DNA from: Alphaproteobacteria bacterium
Lineage (GTDB): Bacteria > Pseudomonadota > Alphaproteobacteria > Kiloniellales > JAKSDN01
Assembly (NCBI GenBank): GCA_030598385.1
Contig: JAUVQB010000033.1
Location: 1-9,690 of the forward strand
DNA length: 9,690 bases
Direction: 5' to 3'
Shown here: positions 6,325 to 9,690 of the stretch, piece after piece
Numbering within the stretch: the stretch's first letter is position 1
Layout of the letters: each line of letters opens with the position of its first letter
Translations under genes and position numbers: made by a program
The notes under the pieces: model-generated
What the model was told of the DNA's origin: nothing
The model's input: the letters and a program-made list of their open reading frames with translations, nothing else
Databases searched by the model: none

Positions 6325-6876
6325 ATGATTGGCAGAAAACTCCCGGAGGTCACCTTCAGGACCCGCGTCCGCGACGAGTCCGTCGGTGGCCCCAACCCCT
6401 ACCGCTGGGAAGACAAGACCACGGCCGACTACTTCGAGGGCAAGCGCGTGGTTCTGTTCTCGCTCCCCGGCGCCTTCACCCCCACCTGCTCGACCTTCCA
6501 GCTCCCCGATTTCGAGAAGCTCTGCGACGCGTTCCGGGAGAGGGGCATCGACGAGATCTATTGCGTCTCGGTCAACGACGCCTTCGTGATGAACGCCTGG
6601 GGCAAGCAGCAGGGTCTTGAAAACGTCAAGCTGATCCCCGACGGCTCGGGCGAGTTCACCCGCAAAATGGGCATGCTGGTCTCCAAGGACAACCTCGGTT
6701 TCGGCATGCGCTCCTGGCGTTATGCCGCCATCGTCGTCGATGGCTTGGTCGAGGCTTGGTTCGAAGAGCCGGGTTATTCGGACAACTGCGAGACCGACCC
6801 CTACGGCGAATCCTCACCGCAGAACCTGCTCGACAAGATTTCCGGCGAAGGCGGCTCCGACCGCGCCGCCGCCTGA
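6325..6876 (+). CDS. Prx5-type peroxiredoxin
   Basis: The 183-residue protein is a cytosolic thiol peroxidase of the Prx5 (type II) group, which reduces hydrogen peroxide and alkyl hydroperoxides. The peroxidatic site is P48-xxx-T52-xx-C55 in LPGAFTPTCS, with the conserved Arg in SWRYA (R132). C80 in IYCVSVNDAFVM lies 25 residues after the peroxidatic Cys, the position of the second conserved Cys in many Prx5 proteins. C67 and C155 are additional. The C-terminal NCETDPYGESSPQNLL region is typical of bacterial members. The reductant (glutathione/glutaredoxin or thioredoxin) cannot be told; no fused glutaredoxin domain is present. ATG 6325 is well supported by AAGGA seven bases upstream. The gene stands alone, convergent with the metallophosphatase gene, and has an AT-rich promoter region. 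Confidence 0.93.
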   Translation: MIGRKLPEVTFRTRVRDESVGGPNPYRWEDKTTADYFEGKRVVLFSLPGAFTPTCSTFQLPDFEKLCDAFRERGIDEIYCVSVNDAFVMNAWGKQQGLENVKLIPDGSGEFTRKMGMLVSKDNLGFGMRSWRYAAIVVDGLVEAWFEEPGYSDNCETDPYGESSPQNLLDKISGEGGSDRAAA

Positions 6877-6934
6877 TCCGAGAGAGCAGCGAGCGAGACG
6901 GCGCCAATCCTTATTTCTCGCCGTCCCGACAGTA

Positions 6935-6986
6935 TTGAATGACCGACCTGCCTTGAATGACCGGCCTGCCGCCCGGCAGGTCGGTC
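6935..6986. repeat. 18-base tandem repeat plus complementary arm (hairpin with two alternative left arms)
   Basis: ttgaatgaccgacctgcc (6935-6952) is followed directly by a copy with one change (6953-6970). The segment ggcaggtcggtc (6975-6986) is the exact reverse complement of bases 6941-6952 in the first copy. It also pairs with the second copy (6959-6970) with a single G-U wobble if the plus strand is transcribed. Either a 12-bp stem with a 4-base loop or a perfect 12-bp stem with a 22-base loop can form. It lies between the stop codons of two convergent genes. No T-run follows on either strand, so it is not a standard terminator, though it could protect the peroxiredoxin mRNA end. Confidence 0.8.
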
Positions 6987-7028
6987 GCAAACCGGCCCCG
7001 AACAGGCTCTAAACCGCGCAGGTTGGTA

Positions 7029-7799
7029 TTAAACCTGAAGGAAGCGGCGCTCGGACCCCTCCAGCACCAAGGCGGTCAGCTTGCCACCATAGACCGCGCC
7101 GGTATCGATGCCGATACGGTTGGCGCGCGACTGCGGGCTGCGCTGGGGCGTGTGGCCATGGACGATGACCCGTCCGAAGTCGTCCTTCGATTTGAGGAAG
7201 TCCTCGCGGATCCAGATGAGATCCTCCGCCGTCTGGGCGTCGAGGGCGACACCGGGGCGCACGCCGGCATGCACGAACAGATAATCGCCCTCTTCGTAGG
7301 ATAGCTGCAAGTTGCGAAAGAAGGTCAAATGCGCCTCAGGCATCCGCGTGGCAAACGACCTGCGGAGGTCTCCGGCGAAATTGTCCGATTGCGCGCTTTG
7401 CCAGGGATCGACCCCGTAGCTGCGCAGGGTCGCGTCGCCGCCGTTCATGAACCAGATCCCGGCGCTTTCCGGCTCCTCCAAGAACTTCAGGAGGAAAGCC
7501 TCGTGATTGCCGATCAGATGCACGCTCTGCAGGTGCGCGACCCGGCTGCGGAGCGGCTGCCTGATCAGCAGCTCGACGACGCCGGAGGAATCCGGCCCAC
7601 GGTCGACGTAGTCGCCGACGTAGACCACCACGGTGCGTTCGGACTGCGACTTCGCGGCGTCGGCTTCGATGAGCTCGTGCAACCGCTCCAGCAGGTCGAG
7701 CCGGCCGTGGATGTCACCCACCGCGTAAACCAGGCAGCCGTCGGGAACCCGAGATGCCTCGGCCGATCGGAAATAACGGCTCGGTGACAAGATTCTCAT
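7029..7799 (-). CDS. PPP-family metallophosphatase (serine/threonine phosphatase or Ap4A-hydrolase-like)
   Basis: The 256-residue protein has the complete metallophosphoesterase signature: GDIHG (28-32), GDYVDRG (62-68), GNHE (97-100), the His of FVHAG (177) and HGH (214-216). Together these bind two metal ions and cleave phosphate esters. The size and the tail IDTGAVYGGKLTALVLE match small bacterial PPP-type phosphatases such as PrpA/PrpB and bis(5'-nucleosyl)-tetraphosphatase relatives. Sequence alone does not separate protein-phosphatase from dinucleotide-hydrolase activity. There is no signal peptide, so it is probably cytosolic. The ATG at 7799 has GAGG four bases upstream. The gene is likely a single transcription unit: its neighbour cobT ends 159 bases upstream in the same direction and a promoter candidate lies in the gap. 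Confidence 0.88.
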   Translation of the reverse strand: MRILSPSRYFRSAEASRVPDGCLVYAVGDIHGRLDLLERLHELIEADAAKSQSERTVVVYVGDYVDRGPDSSGVVELLIRQPLRSRVAHLQSVHLIGNHEAFLLKFLEEPESAGIWFMNGGDATLRSYGVDPWQSAQSDNFAGDLRRSFATRMPEAHLTFFRNLQLSYEEGDYLFVHAGVRPGVALDAQTAEDLIWIREDFLKSKDDFGRVIVHGHTPQRSPQSRANRIGIDTGAVYGGKLTALVLEGSERRFLQV

Positions 7800-7859
7800 G
7801 GGACCTCTGCCTGAAGTGGAGTCGCAAACCCTTATGAGGGAGTGTCCTCCGATCGTTCC

Positions 7860-7868
7860 AGTATATCA
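7860..7868 (-). promoter_or_regulatory. Candidate extended -10 promoter for the metallophosphatase gene
   Basis: Read on the minus strand, TGATATACT gives an extended -10 (TGn followed by TATACT), with no good -35 at the usual distance, as is common for extended -10 promoters. It lies about 60 bases before the start codon at 7799. A second -10-like sequence, TATAAT (minus strand, 7928-7923), lies further upstream and could be an additional start. Confidence 0.38.
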
Positions 7869-7947
7869 CTTTCCCGCTGGGCTGCGTGAGGCGGACCGAT
7901 CCACCCCATGAAATGGGTGATGATTATAAAGACTTGGTATAGCCCCA

Positions 7948-7970
7948 GGACGGCCGGCCTAGCCGGGTCC
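7948..7970. other. Inverted repeat centred on the cobT stop codon
   Basis: GGAC-(GG)-CCGGC (7948-7958) pairs with GCCGG-GTCC (7962-7970). This leaves the three bases of the cobT stop codon (TAG on the minus strand, 7961-7959) as the loop and two bulged bases. No T-run follows on the minus strand, so it is not a normal terminator. It may only reflect GC-rich composition. Confidence 0.4.
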
Positions 7971-8996
7971 GCTCACTCCGGCTTCATCGAAGGTCGCCAT
8001 GCCGCTGTGGCAGGCGCAGGCCGCCTTCAGCAACAGCACCGCAAGCATGGCGCCCGACGCCTCGCCGAGCCGCATGCCGAGGTCCAGCAGCGGTTCCTGC
8101 TGCAGCTTTTCGAGCAGGTGCCGGTGTCCCGGCTCCGCGGAGCGGTGGGCCACCAGGCAATGGTCAAGGGCGCGTGGATCGGCCGCGTGCAGCACCGCCG
8201 CCGCGGCGGTGCAGGTATAGCCGTCCAGAACCACCGGCGTGCGTGCCAGGCGGGCGGCCATCACGGCCCCGGCGATGGCGGCGATCTCCAGTCCGCCGAG
8301 GCAGCGCAGCACCTCGAAGGGATCGCTCATGGCCTCGCCCAAGGTCTCGCGGTGCATGGCGACGGCCTGTTCCACGACTGCGGTCTTCCGCACCAGGCCC
8401 TCGTCGTCGACCCCGGTCCCGCGGCCGACCCAGTCGGCGGCCGGCCCGCCATAAAGCGCGCAGCAGATGGCGGCGGCGCTGGTCGTATTGCCGATTCCCA
8501 TCTCGCCGAGCGCCAGGACGTCGATCCCCTGTTCGACCGCCATCATGCCGTAGGCCAAGGCGCGGACGCAGGCCTCCTCGTCCATCGCCGGGGCCTCGGT
8601 GAAGTCCCGGGTCGGTTCCTCGAGCGCCATTTCGTAAACCCTGAGATCGGCATCGGCCAGGCCGCAGAGCTGGTTGACGGCCGCGCCGCCCGCAATGAAG
8701 TTCTGCACCATCTGTTTGGTCACCGCGGCGGGATAGGCCGAAACGCCCCGTGCCGCGACACCGTGATTGCCGGCGAAGACCGCCGCGTAGGGCCGCTCGA
8801 TCTGCGGCGGATGACGGCCTTGCCAGGTGGCGAGCCACTGGGCCAGGTCTTCCAGCCGCCCGAGCGAACCGGCCGGCTTGGTCAGCCGCGCCTGGCGCTC
8901 GGCCGCCGCGGCGCCGGTCTCGAGGTCCGGTCCCGGAAGCTCGCGCAGCAAGGCGCGGATCTCATCCAGACTAGCAAAAGTGCGCTGTTCCGCCAT
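7959..8996 (-). CDS. cobT: Nicotinate-nucleotide--dimethylbenzimidazole phosphoribosyltransferase
   Basis: The 345-residue cytosolic enzyme transfers the phosphoribosyl group of nicotinate mononucleotide to 5,6-dimethylbenzimidazole. The product, alpha-ribazole phosphate, is the precursor of the lower ligand of vitamin B12. Length is normal. Signatures in order are LTKPAGSLGRLE (38-49), FAGNHGV (74-80), GEMGIGNTTSAAA (164-176), GRGTGVDDEGL (191-201), VVLDGY (255-260), HRSAEPGH (284-291) and LGMRLGEASGAM (306-317), whose Glu 312 matches the catalytic base known in Salmonella CobT. The end HSGMATFDEAGV is also typical. The ATG at 8996 is chosen because GGAGGTGAG precedes it directly; a start at 9044 would place this strong site inside the gene. 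It is divergent from cobS, which uses its product. The enzyme is called CobU in the Pseudomonas denitrificans naming. Confidence 0.96.
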   Translation of the reverse strand: MAEQRTFASLDEIRALLRELPGPDLETGAAAAERQARLTKPAGSLGRLEDLAQWLATWQGRHPPQIERPYAAVFAGNHGVAARGVSAYPAAVTKQMVQNFIAGGAAVNQLCGLADADLRVYEMALEEPTRDFTEAPAMDEEACVRALAYGMMAVEQGIDVLALGEMGIGNTTSAAAICCALYGGPAADWVGRGTGVDDEGLVRKTAVVEQAVAMHRETLGEAMSDPFEVLRCLGGLEIAAIAGAVMAARLARTPVVLDGYTCTAAAAVLHAADPRALDHCLVAHRSAEPGHRHLLEKLQQEPLLDLGMRLGEASGAMLAVLLLKAACACHSGMATFDEAGVSGPG

Positions 8997-9148
8997 CTCA
9001 CCTCCGGGGGCATGGACGAGCGGCAAGGATTGCCGATCACGCAAGCGTTTGCTCGGGGCCGCAACTGTCCTATAACCGACCGCTCGAAACCAGCATCAAT
9101 CGCACCGCACCGAAACCCACCGCAACCCACCGAAACCTACCGCAACCC
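8997..9148. promoter_or_regulatory. Divergent cobT/cobS control region
   Basis: Both genes must be started from these 152 bases. For cobS a -35-like TTGCTC (9049-9054) and -10-like TATAAC (9071-9076) are 16 bases apart. For cobT the same AT-rich spot read on the other strand gives TATAGG (9074-9069) with only a weak TTGATG 19 bases upstream. The two -10 elements overlap, so the promoters would compete or be co-regulated. No cobalamin riboswitch fold or its conserved box was recognised on either strand. Confidence 0.4.
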
Positions 9149-9150
9149 AT
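9111..9150 (+). repeat. 10-base tandem repeat, four copies, running into the cobS start codon
   Basis: Four consecutive 10-base units read cgaaacccac, cgcaacccac, cgaaacctac and cgcaacccat, with a degenerate fifth before them (cgcaccgcac, 9101-9110). The units alternate between cga and cgc, giving a 20-base higher period. The last unit ends in AT, which with the next G forms the cobS ATG (9149-9151). The array replaces the place where a ribosome binding site would be; it contains no purine-rich site. Confidence 0.88.
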
Positions 9151-9690
9151 GACGGCCTTTCTTGCCTCGCTCTCATCGTGCCCGCGGGACTTCAAGCTGG
9201 CCTTTGGCTTCCTAACCCGCCTGCCTGGGCCGTTCTCACTTCCCGCCGCTTCGGGTGAGCTCGGCCGGGCCCTGCGCCTGGCGCCGCTGGTGGGGCTGGT
9301 GGTGGGAGTCTGTGGCGCGCTGGTCGCCTGGATCGCCGTCGGCGGTCTTGGGATGCCGCCCTTGCCGGCCGCCTTGCTGACCATCGGCGCCACCATTTGG
9401 ATCACCGGCGCGTTGCACGAAGACGGCCTCGCCGATGTCGCCGACGGCTTCGGCGGCGCCTTCGAGCGCAGCCGCAAGCTCGCGATCATGCGCGACAGCC
9501 GCATCGGCGCTTACGGCGTGCTGGCGCTAATCCTGTCGATTGGATTGCGCGCCGCGGCGCTGGCCGCCCTGACGGGCCCCGAAGTGGCCTCGGCCGTGTT
9601 GATCGCGGCGCACTGCCTGTCGCGGGGGCTCTTGCCTCTGGTGATGCTGGTTCTCGTCCCGGCGCGCGACGACGGCCTTGCCGCCGCCGC
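9149..9690 (+). CDS. cobS: Adenosylcobinamide-GDP ribazoletransferase, partial at C-terminus
   Basis: 180 codons are visible of a membrane protein that is usually about 250 residues; the gene continues past the right edge. It joins alpha-ribazole (phosphate) to adenosylcobinamide-GDP in the last steps of B12 synthesis. The N-terminal FLTRLPGPF (21-29) and the signature GALHEDGLADVADGFGG (87-103), continued by RDSRIGAYG (115-123), are diagnostic, and the acidic residues there bind Mg and substrate. Hydrophobic helices are visible at about 44-65, 73-90, 121-142 and 146-172, consistent with an inner-membrane enzyme. ATG 9149 gives the expected N-terminus, but no Shine-Dalgarno site precedes it, only a CA-rich tandem repeat. 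It is called CobV in the Pseudomonas denitrificans naming. It is divergent from cobT, whose product is its substrate. Confidence 0.95.
   Translation, partial: MTAFLASLSSCPRDFKLAFGFLTRLPGPFSLPAASGELGRALRLAPLVGLVVGVCGALVAWIAVGGLGMPPLPAALLTIGATIWITGALHEDGLADVADGFGGAFERSRKLAIMRDSRIGAYGVLALILSIGLRAAALAALTGPEVASAVLIAAHCLSRGLLPLVMLVLVPARDDGLAAA

Noticed and set aside
8997..9148. Cobalamin riboswitch between cobT and cobS
   Set aside because: It was looked for because of the gene context, but the conserved box and multi-stem layout were not seen and the interval is short for it on either strand.
9101..9150. Could the 10-base array be a CRISPR?
   Set aside because: Units are contiguous with no spacers and far too short. 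No cas genes are present.
7908..9152. Plus-strand open frame of 414 codons opposite cobT
   Set aside because: It lies antisense to a fully recognised cobT and shows no domain. Long antisense frames are expected in GC-rich coding DNA.

Overview
The window is GC-rich (about two thirds G+C by eye) and carries typical alphaproteobacterial gene families with dense coding, short intergenic gaps and GTG/TTG starts beside ATG. The protein sequences resemble those of Rhodospirillales/Kiloniellales-type alphaproteobacteria. This placement is an impression from the sequences, not a database result. Ten protein genes are supported, two of them cut by the window edges. No rRNA, tRNA, CRISPR array, transposase or phage gene was seen.

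Left part, minus strand, read right to left (4250 to 1): a shortened NitT/TauT-type ABC permease whose C-terminal end looks borrowed from an ABC ATPase; a complete Rieske-type non-haem iron oxygenase; then a molybdenum-hydroxylase maturation set. The set consists of an XdhC/CoxI N-terminal-domain protein, an XdhC C-terminal (Rossmann) protein, and the start of a fused molybdopterin-binding/MobA-like nucleotidyltransferase. The last two overlap by four bases (GTGA), which implies translational coupling. The molybdoenzyme that this set would serve is not in the window.

Middle, plus strand (4598 to 6876): an agmatinase-family ureohydrolase divergent from the ABC/Rieske block, a cold shock protein with a TTG start, a long leader and a very clear intrinsic terminator, and a Prx5-type peroxiredoxin preceded by an AT-rich promoter island.

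Right part: a PPP-family metallophosphatase (minus, convergent with the peroxiredoxin gene), then cobT (minus) and cobS (plus) in divergent orientation. CobT activates dimethylbenzimidazole to alpha-ribazole phosphate and CobS joins alpha-ribazole (phosphate) to adenosylcobinamide-GDP, so the pair makes the lower loop of vitamin B12.

Most genes are ordinary housekeeping or accessory metabolism. The parts that deserve a second look are the permease/ATPase chimera, four 10-base tandem units that run straight into the cobS start codon with no ribosome binding site, a hairpin region with two competing left arms between the peroxiredoxin and phosphatase genes, and a recurring pattern of short tandem duplications (9, 10, 12 and 18 bases) across the window. 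I did not find convincing evidence of a wholly new multi-gene system.
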